A stretch of DNA of 57,639 nucleotides from a virus: IMG/VR virus record IMGVR_UViG_3300018083_000005, positions 1 to 57,639 of that record; one strand, written 5' to 3'. Shown one piece after another: positions 16,448 through 25,895 of this stretch. Each line of letters opens with the position of its first letter. Position 1 is the first letter of the stretch. The translations under genes and the position numbers were made by a program. The notes beneath the pieces are model-generated. The model was not told the origin of the DNA, searched no databases, and worked only from the letters and a program-made list of their open reading frames with translations.

Positions 16448-16831
16448 ATGGCTAAGTTCTACGTTTGGAGTACGATCCATAACGGGGGTGAAGTTGGCGA
16501 AGTCACTTCACCTATTGGTCAAAAGAAGACTGTTCTACTTAGTAGGAACACTCTCGATGTTGGTAGCGAAGTGACCAAGGCTAAGTCAGGGCTGTCGGAT
16601 GATGAATGGGACGCGATGATCGAAGGTGGATCGATTCGTCCCTATCCTATGCCTGCCGACGCTGACGAATATACTTCGCCTGCACAGGCCGTCATCAGGA
16701 GTCTAGTTACACAATCGGGTGACTTTGATCAGAACATTCTCATGGAGCTTGCTCTGACTCAGCCTCTACCTGAGAATCCTCCCGCCGATGAAGCAAAGGA
16801 AGTTGAAGCTAAGCCGGTCGGAGTCAAGTAG
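16448..16831 (+). CDS. Small head-region protein, 127 residues
   Basis: ATG at 16448 is placed better for the AGGAGAGG site than the ATG at 16442 that lies almost on it. The product starts MAKFYVWSTIHNGGEVG, continues with a small beta domain, and has an acidic Pro/Glu C-terminal tail. It lies between capsid and neck genes, where head-stabilising or completion proteins occur. Specific role unknown. Confidence 0.65.
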   Translation: MAKFYVWSTIHNGGEVGEVTSPIGQKKTVLLSRNTLDVGSEVTKAKSGLSDDEWDAMIEGGSIRPYPMPADADEYTSPAQAVIRSLVTQSGDFDQNILMELALTQPLPENPPADEAKEVEAKPVGVK

Positions 16832-16833
16832 CA

Positions 16834-17265
16834 ATGGCGATTGTCGATGATCCAGATGTGCAAGTTCATCTGCCATACGACAAACTGAAGATAGAGGAAA
16901 TCCCTGACGATCTAGCAAAGTGTAAACTAGACACTGAGCGGATCGTCAGGGGCTACCTCGCAGGGGTCATTCCGGCCGCTACGATGGCACTATGGACTGC
17001 CCCTACTAATGTACCGGAAGTAATCCGTGCGGCTGCTGGTCGCCTCTGTGCTGCTCTTATTTATCGTACACGGTATTCGGAGCAGTCACTAGATGATCCA
17101 CAGTTCGCACAGAATAAGTACGACGAAGCAATGGCAATGCTACAGGGCATCATTGATGGTAGTATTATCGTTGATGGTGTTGTAACTGTTCAGTTTGACA
17201 ACACGTACTTCTGGCCCAATGATTCTACTGGTGAGCCAGTGTTCACGATGGATGGTCGGTATTGA
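16834..17265 (+). CDS. Head-tail connector (neck) protein, 143 residues
   Basis: Helical protein with AAGRLCAALIYRTRYSEQS and an earlier LDTERIVRGYLAG, a pattern seen in gp6/DUF1320-like adaptors that sit under the portal. Gene order (capsid, small protein, this gene, tail completion) supports the call. Overlaps the next gene as TTGA. Confidence 0.65.
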   Translation: MAIVDDPDVQVHLPYDKLKIEEIPDDLAKCKLDTERIVRGYLAGVIPAATMALWTAPTNVPEVIRAAAGRLCAALIYRTRYSEQSLDDPQFAQNKYDEAMAMLQGIIDGSIIVDGVVTVQFDNTYFWPNDSTGEPVFTMDGRY

Positions 17266-17837
17266 GTTCTATCACTTTTACCTGGGAGCCTAATCCTGCT
17301 GTCTTTGCACGTAGTTTAGAAGCTGTTGCAGTTGCACTTGAAAATCGTGTACCGCCGCTTATGGCTGCAAGTGAGGAGCTACAGGCTAGTATCAGGGAAC
17401 GGTTTGAAACTGGTACTGATCCCGAAGGTAACGCATGGAAAGAGTGGTCTGAATCATATAGGCCAGTTGCAGAAGCGTATCCTAATATCGGTATTCTCCG
17501 ACAGACGGATGCTCTGATGGAAGCAGCTAGTTCTTCAGAGGCCACGATAGTGACACACGATACGGTTTTCTATAAGACTACGGCGTTGCCTTCATATGGA
17601 CTTGAGCATGAATCAGGGGCGGAAGATCGTAGTCCTCCCTTGCCACAGCGATCATTTCTCGGCCTGTCCGATGAATCTGTACTGAAAGTCTATGGTCTGT
17701 TCACTGAGTGGTTTGACGCGGCTATCAGCCTTTATCCTACTTCCACAGGAAGGATTGGTGCCCGACACTCCATTCGTGGTGCAACAGGCTTCGTATCTCG
17801 TTCCTCTGTCGGTCGAGGGCCATTGCCTAAGCTCTAA
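17262..17837 (+). CDS. Tail-completion protein, Mu gpG-like, 191 residues
   Basis: TTG start in TTGA overlap with the connector gene. The family signature of phage virion morphogenesis proteins (PF05069 type) is visible. A helical start is followed by RERFETGTDPEGNAWKEWS, then GILRQTDALMEA, and the C-terminal LPQRSFLGLSDES box. It helps join head and tail. Ends in TAATG overlap with the tail terminator candidate. Confidence 0.8.
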   Translation: MSSITFTWEPNPAVFARSLEAVAVALENRVPPLMAASEELQASIRERFETGTDPEGNAWKEWSESYRPVAEAYPNIGILRQTDALMEAASSSEATIVTHDTVFYKTTALPSYGLEHESGAEDRSPPLPQRSFLGLSDESVLKVYGLFTEWFDAAISLYPTSTGRIGARHSIRGATGFVSRSSVGRGPLPKL

Positions 17838-18292
17838 TGGCACAGGATTACTATGATATCCTACAACCCTTTGATTTCATCGTTGACCTACTTAACGATA
17901 ACAAGGCAACCCTGGGCCTTCGCTACATTGCTCAGAATGATGAGGAACTTATCCCACAGTATCCCGCTGTGTTGGTTCAGACAGATCGGACAGATACGCA
18001 ACAGCATGCTACGGGACAATTTCTCAAACAGTTCTACCTTGACCTGTGGGTTTTTCACGCAGAGCTAACGGTAGGTAGGGCGACTCGTTCACGTAAGGAT
18101 ATTGAACTGGCAACAGCAATTCGACACCTGCTCCACACAAACTACACGCAGAATGGTCATATCATCTTTGGATTTGTGAATGGTGAGAACCCTGGGATAG
18201 CTGCAAGGATCATCGGGGGTAGTCTCTCCACCATAGTTACAACTCGGCTAACGTGGGTTGGTGAAAATCGAGTGCCCTACGAAGTTGGATAG
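17837..18292 (+). CDS. Tail terminator candidate, 151 residues
   Basis: Mixed alpha/beta protein with YPAVLVQTDRTDTQQHATGQ and a central FYLDLWVFHAEL strand, then a helix with ELATAIRHLLHT. Size, fold pattern and gene order match the protein that caps the tail tube at the neck. No unique motif, so the call rests largely on synteny. Confidence 0.65.
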   Translation: MAQDYYDILQPFDFIVDLLNDNKATLGLRYIAQNDEELIPQYPAVLVQTDRTDTQQHATGQFLKQFYLDLWVFHAELTVGRATRSRKDIELATAIRHLLHTNYTQNGHIIFGFVNGENPGIAARIIGGSLSTIVTTRLTWVGENRVPYEVG

Positions 18293-18303
18293 CAGGAGGA
18301 TCA

Positions 18304-18543
18304 ATGGCATACAAGTTGGAAGTGGATCATCCCGATTTCCCAAAGGATTGGGAATTCGATATGGATGGTGTTCTCGTCAAGAATGGTGGTTCTGCAACAT
18401 TGACTGAGGAAGACGAGCTAGCCATCTTTAATCGAAGTGGTGGACTCACAGTTAAACAGGTCTTTGGGCACAAAGATGTACCCGACTATATCAAGTTGAC
18501 GGGTACAAAAGCGTCCGATGTGAAAGAAGGGGGTGACACTTAA
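18304..18543 (+). CDS. Small protein before tail tube, 79 residues
   Basis: ATG follows AGGAGG. An acidic small domain (GVLVKNGGSATLTEEDELAI, then KLTGTKASDVKEGGDT). It lies between terminator and tube genes and overlaps the tube gene as TAATG. Possibly a tube-associated factor. Function unknown. Confidence 0.6.
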   Translation: MAYKLEVDHPDFPKDWEFDMDGVLVKNGGSATLTEEDELAIFNRSGGLTVKQVFGHKDVPDYIKLTGTKASDVKEGGDT

Positions 18544-19538
18544 TGCCTGCTGGACTAGGTGGAGGCGGTAAGGTAGGTATCGCCTTTGAAACTACTATGG
18601 GCACATATGTTGCCCCAACGATCTTCGTTCCGATTCTCAGTGAATCTCTGATGTACAACGAAGATAAGTATTACTCTGAGCAGATTCGTCAGCAGACGGT
18701 TGTTTCTGACGTGAAGCAGAGTTTCTACCATGTCGAAGGCGATATCGAAATGGAAGTCGATCCTACTAACCTCCCATATTGGATGTACGCTTCCCGACAC
18801 ACAATTGCTAAGTCGGCTGGCCCTCCGTATACCTACACGTATACGCCGTCGTCGGCTGGTTCTGCAAGCACAGCGGCGGGTACGACGACTCCTAAGACGC
18901 TCTCAATTACTATCGTTCGTAACAGCGTCGTGTTCGGCTATACAGGCTGTGTCGTCGGTAGCTTTGAATTCGTCCTGGGTATGGACGACGGTGTACTTCG
19001 CTGCACTATGAGTGTTCTCGGCCTAGCCGAAGCAGTGCAGTCGGCTCCGTCGCCTTCGTGGTCTGCACCCGATCTACTTGGTGCCGCCGCGCATCAGGTG
19101 TATCTTGCCGCGTCCGCCGCAACGCCTACGTTCGGCGCTGCAGATACGGGATTTAATGGATTCACATTCCGTGCTAACTACAATGCAGAGGCACAGAACA
19201 GAATCAATACGCTCAGGTCGGCAAGCTATATCAGCTACGGGATCACGGAAGCCGAGATTGAGTCGGAGCTTGACTTCCTCACCCGTACTGACTATGACAA
19301 CATGGTTGCCAATACTACCCGTGCTGTCAAGCTTGAGTCGGCTAACGGTGGAGCTACATTCGCCGCTGGTTCGTCAGGCGTGAAGCTGCAGGGTAACAGA
19401 GTCAGCTATGACACCTACGAGGTTGGCCTTGAAGGAATGGGTGACCTGATCATGGCAGGATTCACTGGTCGCTGTGTCGGTATTACGTCTGGTAACCCCT
19501 ATCAGATCGAAGTCAAGTCAACTGCGAATATCACGTAA
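18543..19538 (+). CDS. Major tail tube protein, 331 residues
   Basis: Assigned by position before the chaperone frameshift pair and the tape measure. The sequence has a repeated strand pattern, with KVGIAFETTMGTYVAPT at the start (a frequent opening of tube proteins), FEFVLGMDDGVLRCTMSVLG in the middle and FRANYNAEAQ later. The length suggests two tube-type beta domains. A stable hairpin follows the stop, as is common after this highly expressed gene. Confidence 0.8.
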   Translation: MPAGLGGGGKVGIAFETTMGTYVAPTIFVPILSESLMYNEDKYYSEQIRQQTVVSDVKQSFYHVEGDIEMEVDPTNLPYWMYASRHTIAKSAGPPYTYTYTPSSAGSASTAAGTTTPKTLSITIVRNSVVFGYTGCVVGSFEFVLGMDDGVLRCTMSVLGLAEAVQSAPSPSWSAPDLLGAAAHQVYLAASAATPTFGAADTGFNGFTFRANYNAEAQNRINTLRSASYISYGITEAEIESELDFLTRTDYDNMVANTTRAVKLESANGGATFAAGSSGVKLQGNRVSYDTYEVGLEGMGDLIMAGFTGRCVGITSGNPYQIEVKSTANIT

Positions 19539-19550
19539 GAAAAACAGGCG

Positions 19551-19570
19551 GGGCTACCTTCGGGTAGCCC
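19551..19570 (+). terminator. Hairpin with TTCG tetraloop
   Basis: GGGCTACC (19551-19558), TTCG, GGTAGCCC (19563-19570), 12 bases after the tail tube stop. There is no T run after it, so partial termination or protection of the abundant tube message is likely. Confidence 0.75.
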
Positions 19571-19591
19571 TGTCGCTCACAAGGAGAGAGC

Positions 19592-20044
19592 ATGCCTAAA
19601 GCAACAATCAGCACCGAGACAGTTCGTAAGGAACTGAAGACGTGTCCAGGTGGATTCGTGGAGCTTCGTCAGCTTTCCTGGGCCGAAATGATGAAGCGAC
19701 GTGATATCGCTTCTCGCATGTATGCAGACGTTTCCACCAAGCAAGGCAATGCCACGCCGGAAACGATCCGTCAGTATATGGAAGTCGTCAATGTTGCGAT
19801 CATGGAGTTTGAATTCAAGAACTGCATCGTCGATCACAACCTTGAGAATGACGATGGTGTACTACTCGACTTCAGCAATGCCATGTCGCTTCAGATTCTC
19901 AATCCGAAGATCGGTTCCGAGATTGATCGTTATATCGAGGAACTGAATCAGGAGGATGAAACCTCTGTAGTCCCTTTGGAGAAGCAGCTTACCTCATCCT
20001 TGCTGGATGGGGAGAGGCCGCAAGTCGAAAGTATGACAGACTAA
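19592..20044 (+). CDS. Tail assembly chaperone G, 150 residues
   Basis: ATG follows AAGGAGAGAGC. Mostly helical, acidic, with LRQLSWAEMMKRRDIASRMY and a C-terminal VVPLEKQLTSSLLDGERP. It lies between tail tube and tape measure, the invariant place of this chaperone. Codons CCT TTG at 19973-19978 are part of a slippery heptamer that makes the longer GT product. Confidence 0.85.
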   Translation: MPKATISTETVRKELKTCPGGFVELRQLSWAEMMKRRDIASRMYADVSTKQGNATPETIRQYMEVVNVAIMEFEFKNCIVDHNLENDDGVLLDFSNAMSLQILNPKIGSEIDRYIEELNQEDETSVVPLEKQLTSSLLDGERPQVESMTD

Positions 20045-20256
20045 CAGTACGAGAAGCGTACAAATGGATACATATTGGCACCGTGTGCAAGACGCTCCAT
20101 GTTTTGCCACGGGCAGGTGGCGTCCTAGATCAACCGGGGAATGAAATGCTGTACCTCGGGGCGATCTTGGACGCCTTTGCCAATTATGAAGACCTAGAGT
20201 CGCGTCGTTCTGACGCACGTAGAAAGAATCGCCAGAGGACGGAGGCTGCGCCCTGA
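19592..20256 (+). CDS. Tail assembly chaperone GT (-1 frameshift product), about 221 residues
   Basis: The heptamer CCCTTTG at 19972-19978 fits X-XXY-YYZ in the G frame. After a -1 slip the frame stays open to TGA at 20254-20256. The extension reads PFGEAAYLILAGWGEAASRK, then DRLTVREAYKWIHIG, and ends with a basic helix ESRRSDARRKNRQRTEAAP. This is the T domain that contacts the tape measure. The TGA overlaps the tape measure ATG as TGATG. Standard G/GT biology; the slip site is read directly from the sequence. Confidence 0.85.
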
Positions 20257-23200
20257 TGGTACGCGGTGGGGAAATGATGCTGATTATCAGGGCGCAGGAC
20301 TATGCCTCGCGTACCGTTCATAAAATCTCTGGTGAAATCGCTGGTATGCAGCGTATGCAGCGTATACAGGCACGTGCCCAAAAACAGTATCTTCCCGCGT
20401 TGCGGCAGGAAGCACAGTTGTATAAGAATCTTGCATATGCAGAAAATGCATGGAGAACGGGTGCGGCAAAGTCAAACGCTGTTCGATTCAACACTACTAG
20501 AGCAGGTCGAGTCCTACGTAGGGAACTTGTAGCTGCGGAGAATGCCTGGAAATCGTTTGGCAGAACGATGCAGGTTCCTGCCGGATTGAATAACATCAGG
20601 AACAATATTAAAGCTATTGACCAGCTTGCACTAGCTATCAGAAGGCTTGATGCGGAGAGATTGCATAGGATAGGTTCGGCCATGTCCGGCATCGGTCGGA
20701 CAATGCAGCTATTCGGTGCCGTAGGCACGTTAGCATTCGGTCTAGCTGCCAACTCATTTGCAAAGTTCTCGGCAAGCGCGGCAACCGCTGGTACTCAGAT
20801 GCGCGACCTTGGTGGGACGGTCGCACAGGCGGTAGCGCGCTCCAAACAGCTTCAGGAAGCCATCCTAGACATGAGTATGCAGTTTCCAATTAGTGCACAA
20901 GACATGACCGATGCTGCATACGAAATCTTCTCGTCCATGAACCTCATGCACAACGGGGTCATGAACGTGAATGCTGGCCTCAAGCTACTCGCTGTGGCAA
21001 ACAAGGCAGCGGTAGCAGGAGGAGTCGATCTGAAGGAAGCTACCAATGCAATGATCGTTGCTCTCAACATCTTCGACCCGCAACTCAAGAATGTTAAGGG
21101 CACCATGGATGAGGTCTTCAACATTGTGCGATTTGGTAAGATTAGGCTTGACGACCTTTCTCACGTGTTCACGCAGTTTGCATCGGCGGCTCATGCAGGC
21201 GGTATGTCTCTGAAAGAGGTTGGTGCAGCTTTCGCAACGCTGACTCTATTCCAAGACCCAGGTAAAGCTTCTGCTGGACTTGGACGACTGATCGAACTTC
21301 TACGTACACCAGCTTTCCGCGAGGGACTTGACAAACTCGTTGGTGTCAAGGTTATCGCACCTGATACGGGTAAGATGAAGCCACTGCTCAACATCTTTAA
21401 AGAGATTATCAAGGCTCGTCCTGAACTGGCTGCGTCACGAAAAGCTGCTATCGACTTCTTCATCGAACTTACGAAAGCGTCAGGTAAGACGAAGGCGGGT
21501 ATCCAGGGCACTGTGCAGGCACGTCGTGCTTTTGAGACTTTTGCTACGCATATGGGTACGTTTGCCGATACGGTCAAGAATGTCAATGATAACTACGACG
21601 AAATGAATAAAGCATTTACGTCGCGTATGGCCGATCCAGGTGTTCAGTGGGAACTGTTCAAGAATCGACTTAAGGCACTCGTACTTGTTATCGGACAGCA
21701 AGTCCTGCCAGTCTTCATTCAGATTGGTCAGTGGATTGCCAGTGCGATCCAGTGGTTCAAGGGTCTAAATAATGGTACCAGTGGAACCATCATACGCTTT
21801 GCTGCCTGGGCTTCTGTAGGCACATTGCTAGCAGGCATTCTCCTGAGCATGTCCGGATCAGTCGTTCAGCTTATAGCGACAATGGCTTTGCTGCGAATCG
21901 CCGCACTTGAGACTGGCGCTGCTTTCATTACTATGAGAACCGCATTGATTGCATCCGGAATCGGCGCGATCATTGTTGCTTCAGGAATAGCAGCCGTTAT
22001 GGTTATGAAACATTGGGATCAAGTTCGCGCATACTTCCACGCATGGTGGGATGATATAGGTGCAGGCTTTAGCCATTTGTGGGCCGATCAAGTTAGTAAA
22101 GCAAAAGGTGCGGTTGGTCTTATTGTTGGCGTATTTGGTCGTATGAGAGAGAAGATGGGTCTGGGCGATCAGACCTCTCGATTTGGTCAAAGACTTGTGG
22201 ATCAAGCCAACAAAGAACTAGATGAGCGTAGTGATACATTCTTGGACAATTATAACAAGTGGCTGAAAATCTATAAGAAACAGCGCGGGAAGCCAGGTAT
22301 GGATTGGCTCAAGGACTTCAAGCGTATCACGGGCGAGTTCGATGGTAAGATGCTTTCGGACGAGTATAAGAAATGGGCTAACTCCGTATCCGACAGCACC
22401 TACACTGCAGCACAGCAGGCGAAGGATCATGCTCAGGCTGTTAAGCAGGCTACGGACAACATGCAGCAAACGATCAAGACTGCGACAACCAACTTGATCA
22501 ATCAGTATGAGACTTTGCAGACGGCTAATCAATCAGCACTCGGTGGTCTATTCCAAGGCCCAACAATGGGCGGTATCCTCGGCAACGTATTCAAGAGCAT
22601 TAATGACAACCTTCGCCAGTTCGGTGTTCAGATTCAGGTGCCATTCAACATCCTGAAGCAAGACCTGGATCAGTCTGTCATGTACTTCAAGCGATGGCGT
22701 CAGGATATCACTCAGTTGATCAAGCGCGGTGTACCATATGAAATGGTATCGCAGCTACAGGCAATGGGGCCAGAGGGTATTCCTATTATTGAGGGTTTGC
22801 TTGCGGCACCCAAGGGTCAATTCCGCGCTATCGTCAAGACATATAAGCAGGGGCAGGCTCTTACCGACAAGGCCACCAAAGAAGACATGAACCGTAAGCT
22901 CAAGTATTGGGAGAGCTTCGGTAAGGATGCTGCATGGGCAACCATCATGGGTATCATCAGCAATCCGAAGAACGTCAAGATTCAGAAGATGTATGAGGAC
23001 TACGTGAAGAACACGTATGGCTCCATCCTGAAAAAGACTTTCCAAGATGATGTTGCCGAATACATGGCTAACGCACTTGCGATGGCGAAAGCTCAAGCAG
23101 CGGCGGCGAATCTCATGCCGACCAAGATGCCCAATCTATTTGCTCCTACACCGAAATCTACTCTCGCCAATATGACACCGCAGCAACTCACGGCTACCTA

Positions 23201-23528
23201 TAAACAAAATGCAAAAAAGCTGCAGACAGCCTTGAGCTTCGTAGGCCCACTAACAAAGAAACAGCAGACAAGCTTGGCTAACCTTCGGCATCGTCGGCAA
23301 GCGATCCTGGCTGAGTACCGACATGATGCTGCACCCGCTGCACGGCGTCAGATGGCGCGGCAACGTAGTCAGGGTCGTGAGGTCTACACGATCACGTATG
23401 AGGGTGACACCATCCATATTAAAGCGGACGGTGCGACTGTGGCATCGGTTACCCGAGCCTTGCAAAAGAAACACTTTAAGCAAAAGAGCAAGCATAAGAA
23501 GGGTACAGTAGCGGGGAAAATCGGTTAA
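20256..23528 (+). CDS. Tape measure protein, 1090 residues
   Basis: Longest gene of the window. It sets tail length and is threaded through the tube. The N-terminal 450 residues are helical with the phage TP901-type core (AANSFAKFSASAATAGTQMR, then TNAMIVALNIFDP and HVFTQFASAAHAGGMSLKEV). Two hydrophobic segments lie at about residues 505-525 and 565-580. A Lys/Gln-rich helical rod follows and the C-terminal tail is basic. At roughly 0.15 nm per residue the tail would be near 160 nm. An alternative start is the ATG pair at 20274-20279, which has GGTGGGG nearby. Confidence 0.93.
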   Translation: MVRGGEMMLIIRAQDYASRTVHKISGEIAGMQRMQRIQARAQKQYLPALRQEAQLYKNLAYAENAWRTGAAKSNAVRFNTTRAGRVLRRELVAAENAWKSFGRTMQVPAGLNNIRNNIKAIDQLALAIRRLDAERLHRIGSAMSGIGRTMQLFGAVGTLAFGLAANSFAKFSASAATAGTQMRDLGGTVAQAVARSKQLQEAILDMSMQFPISAQDMTDAAYEIFSSMNLMHNGVMNVNAGLKLLAVANKAAVAGGVDLKEATNAMIVALNIFDPQLKNVKGTMDEVFNIVRFGKIRLDDLSHVFTQFASAAHAGGMSLKEVGAAFATLTLFQDPGKASAGLGRLIELLRTPAFREGLDKLVGVKVIAPDTGKMKPLLNIFKEIIKARPELAASRKAAIDFFIELTKASGKTKAGIQGTVQARRAFETFATHMGTFADTVKNVNDNYDEMNKAFTSRMADPGVQWELFKNRLKALVLVIGQQVLPVFIQIGQWIASAIQWFKGLNNGTSGTIIRFAAWASVGTLLAGILLSMSGSVVQLIATMALLRIAALETGAAFITMRTALIASGIGAIIVASGIAAVMVMKHWDQVRAYFHAWWDDIGAGFSHLWADQVSKAKGAVGLIVGVFGRMREKMGLGDQTSRFGQRLVDQANKELDERSDTFLDNYNKWLKIYKKQRGKPGMDWLKDFKRITGEFDGKMLSDEYKKWANSVSDSTYTAAQQAKDHAQAVKQATDNMQQTIKTATTNLINQYETLQTANQSALGGLFQGPTMGGILGNVFKSINDNLRQFGVQIQVPFNILKQDLDQSVMYFKRWRQDITQLIKRGVPYEMVSQLQAMGPEGIPIIEGLLAAPKGQFRAIVKTYKQGQALTDKATKEDMNRKLKYWESFGKDAAWATIMGIISNPKNVKIQKMYEDYVKNTYGSILKKTFQDDVAEYMANALAMAKAQAAAANLMPTKMPNLFAPTPKSTLANMTPQQLTATYKQNAKKLQTALSFVGPLTKKQQTSLANLRHRRQAILAEYRHDAAPAARRQMARQRSQGREVYTITYEGDTIHIKADGATVASVTRALQKKHFKQKSKHKKGTVAGKIG

Positions 23529-24008
23529 ATGCTATCAATGGTACGCATATGGAATGCTCCACTTAGCTCGTCGTGTTTGCTCAACGAGACTAATCCTGTG
23601 CGCTTTCCTGTGAAGGGGTTTACGTGGACTCAGCCGACCAAGGGCGATGCGCTTCCGAAGATGGAGGAGCCGGGTCAGCATTTTAGGTTTAGCGATGTTG
23701 ACGTTATGGCTCTGAATATGGAAGGCGATATAGTAGGTAACAGTACGAGTGACTATTGGGTAAATCGCAAAGAGCTACTTGCAGTAGTAATTCCGCAGCC
23801 ATCCTATCTACACTTGTACAGATTCCATTCCCGACTGGATGTTAAGGTCGATGGCGACTCTGAAACATACTACTGTTATGTGATTCTCAAGGAACATGAA
23901 GAACCTATGTCCACAGCCGGATACTCTGTGTCTCCATTCCAGTTCCAGTGGGAGAACGTCTTTGGATACTGGCGGAAACTATCCAACAATGCAGTCGCCT
24001 TAATCTAG
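23529..24008 (+). CDS. Distal tail-type protein, 159 residues
   Basis: ATG directly after the tape measure stop. A beta-rich protein with NPVRFPVKGFTWTQPTKGDA and SPFQFQWENVFGYWRK. Position after the tape measure is typical of a distal tail (Dit-like) or minor tail protein. No clear family motif. Confidence 0.6.
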   Translation: MLSMVRIWNAPLSSSCLLNETNPVRFPVKGFTWTQPTKGDALPKMEEPGQHFRFSDVDVMALNMEGDIVGNSTSDYWVNRKELLAVVIPQPSYLHLYRFHSRLDVKVDGDSETYYCYVILKEHEEPMSTAGYSVSPFQFQWENVFGYWRKLSNNAVALI

Positions 24009-24018
24009 GAGGGAAGTA

Positions 24019-24186
24019 ATGGCACAATCAGTAGCGCAGCAACTAACGGTGTCAATGCCCGTTCCACAGGAATTGAATATTGAGCCTTCGGAGAACAGTT
24101 CTCAAGCTCAGGCACTAACTGTTTCAATGGGAACGGGCTATATCATCGTCAATATCAATCCAGCCCAACGGCTTCCGGTAGACTGA
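24019..24186 (+). CDS. Small tail-region protein, 55 residues
   Basis: ATG at 24019 follows TAGGAGGGAAGTA, a strong site. It contains an internal near-repeat: QQLTVSMPVP near residue 8 and QALTVSMGTG near residue 33. Polar, without membrane span. It lies between two tail genes with 10 and 2 base gaps. Probably a small virion component; function unknown. Confidence 0.65.
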   Translation: MAQSVAQQLTVSMPVPQELNIEPSENSSQAQALTVSMGTGYIIVNINPAQRLPVD

Positions 24187-24188
24187 AT

Positions 24189-24677
24189 ATGGCTAACTTT
24201 ACATTTAATGTAGCTCTCGGTCGTGAGGTAGAATACTACCAGCGCGTCGATGGTAATGATCCTGCCGCTTCTGCTCTTATCGGAGTGGTTCTTAGGCTGG
24301 CGCTTATCGAATCTGATACGATCCTAAAGGATTACGATACGCTATCCGCCATTCTTGCGGCTGCTAACGACGAGGCAACTAACTCTGGATACGCTCGTAA
24401 GACGTGGACTGACGCTGACCTAACAGCGTACTCAGTTGATGATGCCAATGATCGTACACAGCTTTTCTTGCCTACGCCGATTACTTTTGCGACCATCGGT
24501 TCAGGAGATACATGGGCGAAGCTACTCGTCTGCTATGACAACGATACTGGCGCGGGTACAGACGCGAATATCATTCCAATTACCGCCCATGATCTACTGT
24601 TCCAAGGTTCGTATGTTGTGCCCAATGGTACGAATATTACGATCACCAATACTACTGGCTTCACGATTTGCAACTAG
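24189..24677 (+). CDS. Minor structural protein, 162 residues
   Basis: Pattern resembles a recurrent small phage structural domain: ARKTWTDADLTAYSVDDAND, ITFATIGSGDTWAKLLVCYD and an aspartate-rich DTGAGTDANIIPITAHD. It sits between the distal tail and hub genes. Likely part of the tail tip; exact role unknown. Confidence 0.6.
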   Translation: MANFTFNVALGREVEYYQRVDGNDPAASALIGVVLRLALIESDTILKDYDTLSAILAAANDEATNSGYARKTWTDADLTAYSVDDANDRTQLFLPTPITFATIGSGDTWAKLLVCYDNDTGAGTDANIIPITAHDLLFQGSYVVPNGTNITITNTTGFTICN

Positions 24678-25895
24678 ATGTTCCGTATCCGCCATCTGAA
24701 CCACGTAGGGGGTCTTGTTGCCGAGCATCAGATGGTCGGAGGGACGCTTAGTTATAGCTTTCGTGCTGGACAACCTGGCGACATTTCATATCAGCTAGCG
24801 AATAGCATTGGCGGTATTACACGCGATGCTTTCGCGCCCTACTATACTGACTTCATGCTGCAGTATCAAAATCCCGCTGGTGGTAGCTATCAAAATATCA
24901 TGGGCGGTATTCACGTCCCTGTGAATCTGAAGAACGACGAGGATGCTATCAATATCGCTGGTAAGGATTGGTCGCACTGGCTTGAGCAACCCTACTGGTT
25001 TCCATTCTATGCAATAGACTATACTAATGGTACTGCTATGCAGCAAATGATAGATGCTAGCCGAACATACACCGCAGGTATAACGGAGACTGTTGCGGCA
25101 GTAGCATTCTATCCACCAATATTGCAGGCACAGATTATTTCAAAACTGATCCTAAATACACAACCCACAGGACGACCTGCTTCGGGTAGTTATCCAGGTT
25201 TGACAGGCGGTAACTATGTCCCTATCAATGCAGTATTCAACGACTTCTCCGGTTCTGCACAGTTTACTAATAGTTCGCTAATCATTCAGTTCCAAGATCA
25301 GACTACAGTTCTTCAGCATATAAATAACATCGCCGCCTTCGATGAGCCTTATGGATTCGATTGGACAATGAATCCGGATAAGACAATGGAGTTCTTTGGC
25401 CCACGTAAGGAAAGGAAATACGCGCCTGATCCAATCTGGACTATTTCCAAGGATCAAATCATTGGTGGTCTAGATGAAAACCCCATGTTGGAATTGGACT
25501 GGACTAACAACGGGCCACTAGCCTCACATCTTGTCGGAGTGTCGAACGGCAGTCCTGGTGCATGGTGGCATAAGCGCGATCAGGACAGTGTGAATCGATA
25601 TAGAGAATGGCTGCGTATCGAAACCCTCGGGGATCAGTATTGGCGAGGGCCAGATATGCGCCATGCGCTCGACGGTCTGGACTATCTACACCCACAGAAG
25701 GACTTGCGTATCGTCGTCCTACCTTCCCTACTGACCGATGGGTTCAAGAACCACATCGGGGATGTTGTACGTGTCAAGTGGGACTTTCCATACTATCATG
25801 AAATCAACGCCTACTACTGGATTAATGAGCAGACGTATGACAGTGACGGTGAGGAATGGAAACTGACCCTGGGGTTGCAGCAAATCTATGACTAA
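24678..25895 (+). CDS. Tail hub-like protein (Gp37-type), 405 residues
   Basis: Begins with FRIRHLNHVGGLVAEHQMVG and includes VNLKNDEDAINIAGKDWSHW and YGFDWTMNPDKTMEFFGPRK. This character is shared with siphovirus Gp37-type proteins that form the tail hub and carry the adhesins. The C-terminal strand pattern (WINEQTYDSDGEEWKLTLG) is typical of the hub fold. Overlaps the fibre gene downstream by 8 bases. Confidence 0.7.
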   Translation: MFRIRHLNHVGGLVAEHQMVGGTLSYSFRAGQPGDISYQLANSIGGITRDAFAPYYTDFMLQYQNPAGGSYQNIMGGIHVPVNLKNDEDAINIAGKDWSHWLEQPYWFPFYAIDYTNGTAMQQMIDASRTYTAGITETVAAVAFYPPILQAQIISKLILNTQPTGRPASGSYPGLTGGNYVPINAVFNDFSGSAQFTNSSLIIQFQDQTTVLQHINNIAAFDEPYGFDWTMNPDKTMEFFGPRKERKYAPDPIWTISKDQIIGGLDENPMLELDWTNNGPLASHLVGVSNGSPGAWWHKRDQDSVNRYREWLRIETLGDQYWRGPDMRHALDGLDYLHPQKDLRIVVLPSLLTDGFKNHIGDVVRVKWDFPYYHEINAYYWINEQTYDSDGEEWKLTLGLQQIYD

